NCBI GenBank assembly: GCA_028023455.1
Contig: JAQFVV010012397.1
Span: forward strand, 1,954,501-2,018,500
Reading direction: 5' to 3'
Length of the DNA stretch: 64,000 nucleotides
Source: Epiperipatus broadwayi
Lineage: Eukaryota > Onychophora > Udeonychophora > Euonychophora > Peripatidae
Of this stretch, positions 35,859-48,649 are shown in pieces (within the stretch, counting starts at the first letter, position 1; every line of letters starts with the position of its first letter). Below the pieces are notes generated by a model. It searched no databases, was not told the DNA's origin, and was given only the letters and a program-made list of their open reading frames with translations. The position numbers and the translations under genes were made by a program.

Positions 35859-37829
35859 TCTTAATGCACATCTCTAGCTGAAATTTCAAATGTTCACAGA
35901 GGGAGTTATTGAAAAAACATTTGGGAGGTTGATTTGAGATTTTGAATAAATGTATATTTTTGTACATAAATAAAGGTACTATAAATTTTTGTACATGAAA
36001 AAATAAGACATCCCCTATCTAATTTTATACATATATGTCATTACATTGCTCTCAAATGAAATAAAAGATCAATAAATAAAATTTATTTGAATTGATATAA
36101 AAAAATGTACAGATATATAAAATGCACAGATTGTAAACTGATTAAGTAAAAGTGATTTTTAAGGAAAGTTAAAAATCTAAAAACAAAAGAGTATATGTTA
36201 ATTTATTTTCTTTTTTAAAGTTATTTTTAAACTATAGTAGGGTGGAAATTAAATGGCAAACAGTCCCTTGAGATATTTAACTGATTGTAAGACAAATAAG
36301 AGAAATTAAAATTACTAGTGATAAGAAAATATTAGTGTTTCCCATTCTAAAAGCAAACTAACCAATAAAGACGCATATGAACACACAGTCCAGAGAGAAA
36401 AATCATCATCACCAATGAGAACTGCATTAAGCAATGTGAAATCAATCCTGGAATTTGGTGATAATGGATACTAAATAATATAAAAGAAAGAATTAATTAC
36501 TTTAATGGAAGAATTTTTTATTAAAAATATTTTGGACCTTCACATGTAGAGGCATGCAATAAACTTCATTTCCTCAATTTCACTGGCTGAGTCAGATTTC
36601 AGTGTAGCAGTTCCCAAAAAATAAAAACAGATACATCTCCAAAAAGAAAGATCTACTAAGCAATGATGGACAATTGCTCGAACTGAATGTGTAGTGTATC
36701 AATGACCACAAAAATGGCTTTTAATGAACCTGCGGTAATCTGGAGGATTCCCTGAAATAAAAGTGAAGTATGAACTTTAAAATGAGATTTGAACTTTTAA
36801 TTATCTAACTTGAGAAAATACAAACTTTCAATTATTAAACCTGAATGGTATTTCTCTTAAAGAAAATTTCTTATCTGACAATTAAATTCTAAATTATTTA
36901 TTAAATATTTTATTTACAATATGTTTGCCATTGTCATTTCCATGCTCATGCAATTAAATTAATAAATTTAATGTTAGGTGTAAATAACTGCATAGACGTT
37001 TTAAAATTATGCTTGTTTAAATAAGGTTAATTTTGGGGTAATTATTTTATAGTTGAATCAATGCTGGTGGATACATGTATGGGTGTTTTATGTCAATGTA
37101 ATCTAGGGATGCACATTGGATTCTCACTTCCTCACCCAACTAAATGCAGGCCCAAAAGCAGAAGCCATCACATTGCAAATGGTAGTAGAGATATTTCCTA
37201 TGCCCTTGACTGGTTAAACTCTGGATGGAGACCATAAGTCAGCAAGGACTGCTCTCCCCTGATATAGAGCATTTCTTTTCCAAATATATTCAAGTGATTC
37301 CTTCACCAGACAGACGCACATTCCTGTAATTGGTGAAGATCATCAGGTCTCTCCTAATAAGATGATACAGATGTAAATTCCTGTAATCATGGTTTTTGTT
37401 ATGCTACATTCTCATTTTGCATTGATCATATTGGTATATCAGTAATTTAGCATTTGGTTTGATGCAAAATTTTGGCCTGGAGTTAATGGATTTGAATGTA
37501 TGCTTTATGCAGTATATTTGTGCTTAACAAAATATAAAATAATATTAAAATATGTAAAATTTGATTAATCTGTGCAATTTTAGATAAATTAAATCTATTC
37601 AATAATAAATGTTAAAAATCTAAATACTCAATTTTTTTGATATTGTATGTATTTGTATCTCATCAGTTCTGGCAGTGACTTGTTTTATTACCTTTATTAA
37701 ATCTATTTAGAAATCAATGATTAAAGTTTAAGTTTGAAATGTTAATGCTCAGTTTCTCCATGAACTAGCAACTAGGGCTATTGGTCAAATAAATGTTGAA
37801 CCTTATCTGTACAGGTCCGTCTCCTTTAT

Positions 37830-37985
37830 AAATTTTTCTAGGTTCAAATAACCTAGTGGTGCCCTTGTAAGACAGATAGGGGTAGATAAGGGCACTGACT
37901 GTTATACCTAAAAATAAGCCCTAAGATCTCTTTTGGAGTAAAAATTAATATAAGACCCGGTCTTATTTTCAGGGAAACATGGTAT
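37830..37985. repeat. Possible short DNA-transposon relic with AATAAGRCC motifs
   Basis: Phrases CTAAAAATAAGCCCTAAGAT and TTAATATAAGACCCGGTC followed by TTATTTTCAGGGAAACATGG resemble a widespread small non-autonomous transposon type. Similar wording occurs at 34470-34570 and AATAAGACATCCCC near 36003. No terminal repeats or target duplication were established. Confidence 0.3.
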
Positions 37986-38589
37986 TCTATTAGCATTACA
38001 CTTTGAGTCATTAAAACAACTAAATGATTTAATTTTTCAAAATTAAAATTAATTTTAAGACTTATGACAATATTCACTACTGATGGAAAAATAAAAAACT
38101 AATTGTGGTTGAAAATCAGTACCGAAAAAGGAAAGATCATCAAGAAAAATTATACCCAAAAAAATATTTAATCAAAATAAACCACTGAAAAAATCAATAT
38201 ATAACTAAATAGTTTAATAAAAAAAATATAAAATTATATATTTTTATAGATAAAAAATTATTAGTACATATATAACAAATAAATATTAAGTCAGAATGTA
38301 GAAATAAGAGAGCAAAAAATAGAAAAATACATGCATACTTAAAAAGCAATAAGATAGAGCAATATTATTTAAAAAATACATATACGTATACTATGTCATA
38401 TGATACCAAGTTTGCAACTTTATTCTTTTATCCTATTTTCCAAATATTTTTCTTAAAACTATCACTAGATGCTTATTTTAGAAGTAAACTCAACTTAACA
38501 ATATTTAAATAAACAAAACTCTCTATACATTGTACCAATCAAAACATGTTGATCCATCTAACATGAGCTGGAACTCAAAAAAATGTACT

Positions 38590-38665
38590 TTAAAGCCAGT
38601 CAAGCCTGAGATTTAGTAGGGACTAACCTGAATTCGAACCCATTCCCTAAGCTCCAGATCAAACA
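38590..38665 (-). repeat. Possible decayed tRNA-derived SINE
   Basis: The minus strand contains GGGTTCGAATTCAGG, close to a pol III B box, but no convincing A box at the right distance and no target duplication. It may be chance or an old SINE of another family. Confidence 0.25.
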
Positions 38666-39355
38666 CTTAATAACATATAATGATGGCACATGAGAATTTA
38701 TTGTAAAATCTGGCCCACTAGCTGAGCAGAAAAGACAATAAGACAATATTAACTACCTTATAACTATTAAATAACTAAATGTTTGGTACAATAGGTATAT
38801 CTCAAATAAGTTTAGACAATAAAATAATTTAATAACATGACAAATTATTTGTATACATTTATGTGTGCATGAATGAGCAAGTGGTCTGCCAAATGATAGA
38901 TAATTACATAGTGAGATTTACACTAAGCATTCTCATATGCTCTTTTATCAACTAAATAGTATATATCCATTAACACATATCTTTGGTGGGTATGGTATTA
39001 TGATGCCAATCAATTATTAAAAGATTACATAATATTGCTATTAACACTTTGGTTTATGGTTCTGAAACAATGTGACTAACATATTATTTCAGGGAGCATT
39101 CCAAGATTCATTACATATATAAGAAAAGCTATTTTCATGCCATATTGGTTGTGAAAATAAATAAGATACATTTGACAATTATATTTGATTATTTAACAAA
39201 CTATTTCTTGAAAATTTATTTAATTATCACTAATAAGAAGAATGCTTTATTTTCTCCCAAGGCTCTTAAATACAGAAATAATAGATTACAATAATGGGAT
39301 TGTATAATAAGATTGAAATAACATTATAAATTAATAAAGTTAGTAATATTCAGCA

Positions 39356-39358
<3 letters not shown>

Positions 39359-39446
<88 letters not shown>
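39359..39446. repeat. (AT)n microsatellite
   Basis: About 44 uninterrupted AT dinucleotides. Confidence 0.95.
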
Positions 39447-39448
<2 letters not shown>

Positions 39449-40949
39449 TGAGCAGAGCACAATTTTAATACTATAATATCAAAACTATGTCATAAAGCAA
39501 AAGAAATAATATTCTAAGAAGTGGTGGTACTGACATAATGGTGGAGAAATCAAAGATAAGGATTGTGCTTCTGGAAAAAACAAAGTCTAAGACCCCCTTC
39601 TTAGGGTAGTACTTAGAAAAATGTGGTTAGGTATGGTGTGGATGTCACCAACATGCAGAAGTCTTTTATACAAAGGTCCTGGGAAGCTCAACTATCTGCA
39701 GAACAGGACATAAAGAGAAATCCATGGGTTTAATCTTGTTGCAACCACCAAATTGGTAGAATGTATATATTGTGATCTTCTGGATAGGCACCAGAAACCA
39801 ATTGTAATTAAATAGCACTGTATCAGGAACAGCTGGTTGCATCTAACTAAAAAAATGAAATAACCTGAAATTTAATTTTTTTTTCATTAATGACCTAAAA
39901 CTATGTTTAAAAGCACTTGCAAATATTACTTGAAAGTTTTGAGATAGTATTTTTCTTTGGTGAATATTTAATGTCAGAAAGGAGGGTGGCTTGTCACAGA
40001 AATTGCTAGTGTATAGTTTAAATTGATCCCAGTTTGTCTTATTTGTCTGTAAGACAGTGGTTGAGATTTGTTTGGTGGTTTTCTGTTTTATTTGCTTTTG
40101 ATACTTCAATCCATAGGGTGTGCAGTATATTTGATTCATAGTCATAAAAACTTTTATTTGGGTCAGACTGATTTAGTACTCATGGTACAGCATTTATAGA
40201 TGTGCATGTATGCTTGTGGTATCTTTCAACTTCATTTTCCATTTATGTATTTCATTAAACTACCAAATATCATGTTTTACAGTAAAATATTTAATTTTAT
40301 AATCAATAGCTTGGATAACTGGTTTAAACACATTTTAAATGAATTCATAGATCAATAGATCAGTAAATTGTTCAATAGACAAATACACTATCAATTATTT
40401 TATTTGCTAAAATAATTATTTTTTGTTACTTTAGAAATGTAGAATATTTTATTATTGGTTCAATTTAATTAATTTCTTTTTAAAAGGCAATGATTTTTTC
40501 TTTTTTTTTTCAAGACAGAAAAGCTTATTGCATATTTGCAACTAATTATCTCAGTGCAGTAGGAGAAATAACTTTTGTTTTTAGAGTTGAACTTTTGAGT
40601 GACCTTGGATTGATGGAAGAAATAAATGGTTAAAAAATAATCAGATATAAAAGGAGAATACTTCTATTAAAAAAAAGGTTGGCTTTCTTTTATTGCAAGA
40701 ATTATCTCTCCACAAAGGGTTTTTATTACTACAGTTTTCTTTCTACAAATTGGTTCTTCCATAATTCAAACTGAAAAGTCCCAACTTCTATTAATGTTCT
40801 GGTTGAAAATAGTTAAGAAATTCTTCTTGGGAAGATAAAGATTAAAATGGAAACATAAACAACTATAAAAACAAGGTATATCTTCACTACTTTCAATTGA
40901 CTAATTCAGATTTAAAATCATCATTTGGGATGCATATATGGTTTATATT

Positions 40950-41080
40950 ATAAATTTGCTTTGCCTAAATTTAATCTCTAATATTAAAAAAACAATTGAA
41001 ATGTGTGTCTATATTTCAAATTTGATTTGTCTAATTTTAATCTTTAACAAAGAAATAATTGGAATGTGTAAATTTTGCTA
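40950..41080. repeat. Imperfect tandem duplication, about 65 bp
   Basis: AAATTTGCTTTGCCTAAATT...AATTGAAATGTGTGTC is followed by AAATTTGATTTGTCTAATTT...AATTGGAATGTGTAAA. Two diverged copies, non-coding. Confidence 0.5.
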
Positions 41081-43389
41081 TTATTCTGGAAAATTTATGC
41101 TGAACTTTTTTATAAAGCATTTCAAAAACTATTAATAATTTCTACTAGCTATAAAGGAGGAGAGTATAAATGAAACAATGTGTGTGGATAACTTATTATA
41201 ACATGTTTTATTATTGACAAGAAATATACCTAACCATTCATATCTCTAGAATTAAGGAACAGAATGTGTGACCCATATAATTAATGAATCATTAACTTAT
41301 CTCTAAATGTATTTATAACTGAATGAGTGGAAGAGCATGAAAACAAGATGTAGATATTTGTATTTTATTGTTCTCATTTGCATTTGATTTTTTTTATTAA
41401 AATATATTATCAATAAACTTATGTAGACTTAAGTGGATATTATGAACTAATAAGTTATTTTCCTGATGGATGACCTTTGAGAATTTAGCACAAGTGCCTT
41501 GATGAATGTAATGAATTAAACTGTAAATTATTACTAAACTTATGCAGTAATAAATATTTATTTGCCATTATTAAATGTTTCACATGTGATATTGCCAGCA
41601 GTTTCATTATCTAATGCTAAGAACTTTTGAAATGCTCTTTAATTGGATCTAATATGTATTATTTGCCCTGTAAGAAATTGTTATGTGTTTAATAATACCT
41701 ATTGTTATACAACTATCATCATCATTTTCATACATTATTAATATGTGTTATCTATGGACTGTGTAAATGAACTCTTATGTTCCAGCTAGAAAAAAAAGAT
41801 TTAATGATTATTATTTGTTAGCATTTGATAGATAGGTAGACCAATTATTTGTGTTATATATTTTTTTGTTATTATTATTTAATTATTATTTCTTTTTTCA
41901 AGAATGTCTCAGAAAAGTATAATATGGAGAAATATTGTACTGGGTGATTAATTATTATTTTAATATAATTTTTATTGTGTATATTTGTTTCTATATGCAC
42001 ATGTTGGTGATAGAAATATATGCTTGCTATTAGGAAGCTACCAGTCATTTTTAAGGAGTAAATGCAAAAAAATTATTGTTTTATCTTGCATTCCAGAAAT
42101 TATGAGGTCCATTTCTTAATAATTATTTTGCTTCAAATTTAAAAGATTTGTTGTTTGTCATTAATCAAATCTTTTATTTCAATTTCTTGGCTAATGTCAA
42201 ATACTCTAGAGAGTTATTTTACCTTTGCTTTGCTAAAAATGACAAGGATGGTTTAGGAGTAATTATTACATTTCAAATTTAAAATATTTATAATTCGTCA
42301 GGAATGAGATTTTTTTATAACTTATTAATTAATGTTGTTACAATATTTTCTTATTGAATGTGATTTGAAATTATTTTATGCATTATTATGTGTGTTGTTT
42401 AATCCATTTATGTAATTGTTGAATTAAAAGTAGAATGACTTACTTTCCAATTGGTTTTGGATGGTGTGATGTGCTAAAAGAAGTGGAAGGATTAGGGATT
42501 TATTTAAAAGTGATTTTTTTTATGCTTAGATTAAAATGTATTTTGTGGCTATAGAGAATGGAAGCATTTATGATATATTGTGTTAGAGGGATTGAGAGAA
42601 CTCTCCCTCAGTTTATTGAAATATTTGTCATAAGTGGATTATATTTTTCAGATTAAGCAGTTGTGTATGATGATCATTATATTATGTGAAATAAAGTAGT
42701 GTATTTCTCTTGTTTTTCAGTGATGAGATAAAGTCCACATTAGTATTTAAGACTCTGAATTAGACTAGAAAATCACTGTGTTTTGTTATTTAAATGATTA
42801 GAGTTAGGAAAGTCTTCTTGTCCCTCATGTACCCATTTGAAATGTTTTTCCATCATTTATTCATAGCCAAGTATAATGTAGTTTGGTAATAAAAAAGAAA
42901 ATAAAGGCAGAATTGATTTTCTTCACAGAACAACTAAAGTAGGATTAGTTTTTAAGTTTGGTTGGCCATGGCATCATCCATATTATGATATTGTATCTCA
43001 ATTTTATAAGTAGCCAATCGGATACAGCTGTGTTAATGGTAGCACAATTCAGATGCATGCATAAAATACTATTAATTCAGAAGATATGGAGAAAATCTAT
43101 CACTGATTTGTAATTCTTAAATCAATATTTTAAATCATATCATACTAATCATTTTAAGTTTTATACCAACAATTCTCAGAATGTTTCATTCTCATTTGAA
43201 CGAGCAAGCAAAAGGAAAGAAAGTGTAGCTTGTAATAGAATTATTTGATTTATGAAAGATAGCTTGATCTTTTACTCATAGATTTAAACCCCTATTGTAT
43301 TATTGTGATGTTTGACTACCCCGGTGTTGATTTAGTTAGCAGAATGTTGGAGTTAGCCAATAGAATATGTGAATTTTTAAGTAAAAATA

Positions 43390-43625
43390 CCAAGAAGTTT
43401 AGTTTCATATTACTATTGTAGTGCTAGTGTTTATAAATGTTTCTTTTTCATAAGCATATCAGAATTGACTGAGAGCTTACATATATTTGAAATACAAAAA
43501 AGTTTAATTTCATATTTAATTATTCTAATGTAGTGTTTATTGTGTTTCTTTTCATAAGCTTATCAGAATTGACTGAGAGCTGGTATCTGTTTGGAATAAA
43601 ATACAAAGAAGTTTATTTTAACATT
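43390..43625. repeat. Imperfect tandem repeat, about 105 bp, two full copies and a partial
   Basis: GAAGTTTAGTTTCATATT (43394), AAAAGTTTAATTTCATATT (43498) and GAAGTTTATTTTAACATT (43605) start successive copies. The shared core is CATATCAGAATTGACTGAGAGC. Non-coding. Confidence 0.7.
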
Positions 43626-44139
43626 ATTTATTTTTATGTAGTCTATTAAATCATTGATATTGGAATTATCTAAAACATGTATATGTGTAAATTAGAAATG
43701 CAAAATGTTTATGTAGTTATATCTTGTAATAAATGTTTTATTTATTTAAAAACTTTATTCAGAGTTATTCCTTGGCATACATTCGTGTTCTATATTTCCA
43801 TATGTGCACACACACTTACATTTCCAATATATGATTGCACTATTCCATAATTTAATGATGAACATGTTCAGATTTGATGATGTTTTCTTGATCCAAACAT
43901 CATATGAAATGCTTGACAATTGATGACTGTCTGGAAATTTTATTATTCAATTATTATTTAGATGATGAATCGAAATCAAAATGCACCCTATTTCTTTCAT
44001 TGTCTAACTACTACTACTTTACTAGAATAATGCTTAGTTTATGTTATTACTTTTTTATGATGGTAATTAGTAGTTATTATAAAGTATAAATTTAAAATTA
44101 AGCCATATAATAAATTCCCTGAGATATGATTAGACATTA

Positions 44140-44300
44140 ATTTAGTTATTTATTTTTAATTACTGTACAATAAAGGTTAAGTAGTGTTACATTTTTATTT
44201 TGTATTTAATTTTAACTTACCATACAGTAGAGTTAATTAGTATTACATCTTCATTTTATTAATTTAATTCTATCATACAGTAAAGGTTGTTCAATGCATT
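44140..44300. repeat. Imperfect tandem repeat, about 62 bp x 3
   Basis: TACTGTACAATAAAGGTTAAG, TACCATACAGTAGAGTTAAT and TATCATACAGTAAAGGTTGT are the recurring segments. An old local duplication. Confidence 0.5.
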
Positions 44301-46445
44301 TGGATGATGGGAGGAGATGAGGTTAAACTATAACTTGTAAATTTAAATGGTGGAATTTTATCAATTTCAATTATTTATTTATTTATTTTAAAACTTAATA
44401 GATATTTTACTCCTATTAATTCATAATGTTTCCACCTATGTTTAATATGCATTTTACACCTTATAGATCTCTGTAGCCCCCACAGTTTAAGCTATAGTAG
44501 AACGGCATTATAAGAGTCTCATTAATAATTCAAAGCAAGCTCAGACTCGTAGTTTATTCTATTATCAATAGAATTTGCACCTCGGGTATTTGTTGATAGG
44601 AAAAGTAGGATAGGTGTTGGGGGAGAATTACAATATATAATTATGAAAATAAGCCGAATGTCAATAACGCAGTACGGATAAATGTCATTAACGACATTGA
44701 ATAGGATTTACTGCTTTAAAATAAATGATCGCTTTGTTTTAATGCCATAATTTATACAAACAATACACTATGCTGCAATCATATATGTATAGAGAAGATT
44801 TCATTTAATAAAATATACTTTAAGATTTGACCCCCTCCTTTTCTACTATTTAAAATAATTCAATCCCACCTTTGTGAATTTTAATAATACTAGAATATTT
44901 AAATATTTGATATTTTAAGAGTACCAAAATAAAATAAAAACTAGTAGTTATATGGAAAACAAATAATAGGTTACCTTTTCAGAATTAAATAAAGAACATT
45001 TTAAAATATTTCAAAGTATTAATTAGGCTAAATAATGGACTTACCTCAGGTAGAATTACTTTATTTTATTTGGAGTTGAACAAATAACAATTTTTATAAT
45101 AAACCAACATAAAATGTTGATTCGTAAAAACAATCTGGCGAGCATATTAATTAATCATACATTATAATTTGAGGGGGCATTAATAATCTTAATTCATCGA
45201 AGTTTAATTAAAAGGAAGAAAGGAAAGATTTTGAGAAATTCAGCTCTTCAGATTGCTTGAGATTAGCATATTAATAATAACAAAAGCATACAGATAAAAT
45301 CAAGTAATAACTTCATGTAAATAATTGACTGCACCAAAGTTAAAGAAAGTTAGAGCATATGAAAGAGAATTAGATTTATAGAAGTTATTTGAGAGCAAAT
45401 TACATTTTACTTAGTAGAAAGATACAAAGTTAAATCAGTCATGAAAGAAATTTTGATAAGATTAGTTAGGTAGATTTACTTTCGGGTGGCAACTTGAAAA
45501 TTTACCTTGCACCATTTTAAGAATCCATATTAAAAAGTCTAGCTTATGCATGGCAGTTCAAGGATCCGTGCGAGTTCTTATGTGGTAGCAGCAAGCTTCC
45601 ACTCAACATTCCCAAATTCTCAGGTCAGGTTTTTACTTCATTCTTAGGCAGCAAAATGATACAGCAGCGAAAGATGACCTTCACAGTCCATGAAAAATGA
45701 TGGGCTTCTACTCGATCATCATTGTTAAATTTCAAAGAAGCATGGATTCTGTTAACATCACAGTTCTTTTAATAGCAGCTGTTCTTTGGTGTTTAAAATC
45801 AGCCCATTTTATACCCTGCTCATGTATTTGTGGAATGCTTTTAATTTCTTATTTCTAACCCAAAATCTAATCCCTAACAAAATTCTACATTTCTGTATCT
45901 ATTATTCTTGGAGATGCAATCCTTAGATATTGTTCCAAAAATATATTTTCAAATCTATTTCCAGATTGGAAATAGATTTGATAAAAATGTTTATAACAAA
46001 AGTAACATCTATTAATCTTATTCCCCAATTTATTTTCAGTAAAAACTTTAATTAAAATTCCTTTTCAAGATTAAAACAATATTATATTTCCAACTCTTTG
46101 TATTACATCTGCCATCTTGGATTTGACAAAATATACAATTTAATAGAAGCAACAATTTAAAAAATGATGCATAATAAACTATTTATAAAATTAATATTTG
46201 GTTAGTGTGTTTGCTCCTGTAATATATATATATCTGAGTCACATCTATGTATTTTAATATAAAAAATTAATAATAATAAAAATGTTTTTGAAAAGTTAAA
46301 ATTTATAATTTTTAGACGAGCATCTCAGAAATATATACATGAAATATACCATAAATAGAGGAGCGGACTGGGATATAGAGTTTGAATATATGTTAGTAGT
46401 TAGAACCATGAAGCTCAATCTTGGGCTAAGATTGACTGCTTAAAC

Positions 46446-46982
46446 CTATTGCCACTCAGTGCAAGCCAGAGTAATCAATGGATGGCAGAAGGCTTGTGCA
46501 TAAAATCCCCATCTAATGCCTACTCATCCAATATCCCCAGAATAGTTTCTGACTTGTGCCTTGGTCAGTGAGAAGCCTTTGATCTGAGAGTACTGCAGCT
46601 AGATCTTAGGATCTAATACAACCCTCCAGCAGCCACCTTTTATCTCTATTTAACTATAAAACTATAAGACCTAAATTGAAAACCCTATAATATTTCCAAT
46701 CCAAGGTCATCAGCTTATATAGTGATATAGGTCTGACCTCAGTTCAGTACCCATACATTTTGGTGTCTTTGGTTCTTTAATAACAATAGCCATCACTATC
46801 TTATTAGGCAGGATTGGTTTTAAGCCAATAAACATCACATGATCAGTATTTCTTATGCGTACTCTTAACTGTTATTAAAACAAGCAAAACTCTCTATACA
46901 CATATTGCCACTCAGTGCAAGCCAGTGTAATCAATGCATTAGATCCTAAGATCTAGCTGCAGTGCTCTCAGATCCAAGGCAC
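46446..46982 (-). repeat. 452-bp hammerhead repeat copy with inverted fragment
   Basis: One nearly complete unit (46446-46880) matches the 0.24-kb family, including GCCACTCAGTGCAAGCCAG and the GACCTCAGTTCAG palindrome relic. The start of a second unit follows. At about 46935-46982 an inverted piece (GCATTAGATCCTAAGATCTA) continues, so tandem and inverted arrangement recurs at this locus too. It directly abuts a LINE fragment. Confidence 0.75.
46526..46583 (-). ncRNA. Degenerate hammerhead ribozyme, copy 4
   Basis: On the minus strand the inner stem I UUCUCA/UGGGGA pairs throughout with wobbles. GAAAC is intact. The core reads CUGACCA and stem III reads ACUAUUC, both altered. The outer stem has lost one pair. 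It is the most decayed of the five copies and surely inactive. Confidence 0.5.
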
Positions 46983-47900
46983 AACTTTTCTCATCCATCT
47001 TGTTGCCTCCCTTTTCTCATAACCCAATTAAATACTATTTTGACTATTCTCTTATTATTCATACACTGCAATCTTTCGAACATTTCCATTTTGCTTTTTG
47101 CATATCTCATATCTAATGCATGTCTTCTTATTTTTCTTTGTACTTTTTAAAATAATCTTAACACCCCTTTACTAACACATTATTACAATATGTTAATCCT
47201 GCTACATCATATTTATTATATAAAAATACTGTTAATTTCTTTATCAATCCCTTTCTTTTCTTTGCTTTATTTATTAATTTTTTCTCCCATTCATCCAAAC
47301 AATTTTCTCTGATTACTTAAGATGATTCTCAAATAAGTATACCTATTCACTTCATTTAACTTTATATCCCCCAATAAAAATTCTTTGTCTTCTTTTTGCC
47401 CAGTATTAATCATCATTACTTTTGATTTTTCTTCACTAAATTTAATTCTCATCTCTTTACTCACCTTTGTGCATATCCTCAGCATAACTTCCATATCTTC
47501 CCTTCTTTCTGTGTACAAGAAGACATCATCCACAAATAAAAAGACAGATATTCTATGTACTTCCTTGCCACCTATTAATGGTATCTCTGCCCCTCTTCTT
47601 AGTCTTTCTATTGTTCTTTCCATTTTTCTCAAATGCAACAAAAACAAAATAAGTGACATGGGGCATCTTTGCCTTAGTCCCATCCCATTTTTAATTTTAA
47701 CTGATTTTATATTTCCTAATTAATACATATAGTAATTATTTTCATACAATGTAGTAATAAGATTCGCTAAAGCTCATCCATTCACAAATTTACTAAACTT
47801 AGATTTCTATTTGCTCTATCATATGGCTTCTTTATATCTATAAAAAAAAAAAAATTCATATATAACTGTCTGTCTGTATGCCTATCTGATCGAAAATCTC
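46983..47900 (-). pseudogene. LINE reverse transcriptase fragment
   Basis: The minus-strand frame 47683-47291 has GLRQRCPMSLILFLLHL (relic of the QGCPxSP motif), FLFVDDVFLYTE (catalytic xxDD box) and a following thumb-like region RYTYLRIILS. Lower-similarity continuation with stops extends to about 46983 and upstream to about 47900. It belongs to the APE-type LINE reverse transcriptases. The clade could not be determined. Nonfunctional. Confidence 0.7.
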
Positions 47901-48649
47901 CTTGCATTTCTCCCACTATATTATTTTCTTCCATCTCATGGGATGAAAAATAAACTTATAGTTTTCAAAAATGCAAAGAAAATGCTTGACATTGCAATGT
48001 GTTTTTAAAGTATTATCCTAGTTTTAAATGAATCTTACAAATATCACAATCAAAATTAATTGGTTACGTAGTAATGTGTACAAATTCGAGATCATATTAC
48101 AAAGACCTTTGAAAATTAAAGTTTGTTAAATTATGTACTGTACTATGAAGGAGTGTATTTATGCGCCATCTATTAATTCAATTTGAAAGTAAGATATTAA
48201 TATTTTAAATAAAAGCCAAATATCTTCCGTGTACAAAATTATTGAAAAAATAAAATAGTAATTCATATAATATTAATTGAGCTAAATAAAATTTTGTTGT
48301 CATTTATTTATTTTTATTTTTTTTAAGATTACATTTATTTATTTTTTTAATAAATTAAAAAAGTCTTATATTCATGAATTTTGGTTATATCTTAGATTAA
48401 TTTTCTTCATTTCAATTTACGAATTGATATTATTTAATATAAAATCCAGTTTATCATTTTTATATTAATTAATTTTAAATTAAAAAATGTTATTAATTTG
48501 TTTAATTACCTTTTTTAATATTATATTTATTTATTTTATCATGATTACAACCTGAGATTTTAATATAAATAAAATTTGAGCCCCCCTTCCCAAATCTGTT
48601 CATTTATCTATCTATCCATTCATCCATCTATCTATCTATATTCCCATCC

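Larger units (their letters stand above)
35867..46440. other. Long AT-rich region without recognisable genes
   Basis: Apart from the listed microsatellites, tandem repeats and a possible SINE relic, no coding exon, RNA gene or element could be supported over 10 kb. Open frames here are short (60-100 codons) and have the composition expected of AT-rich DNA. Around 44.5-46.1 kb the sequence is slightly more complex and could hide an old element whose ends were not found. Confidence 0.5.
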
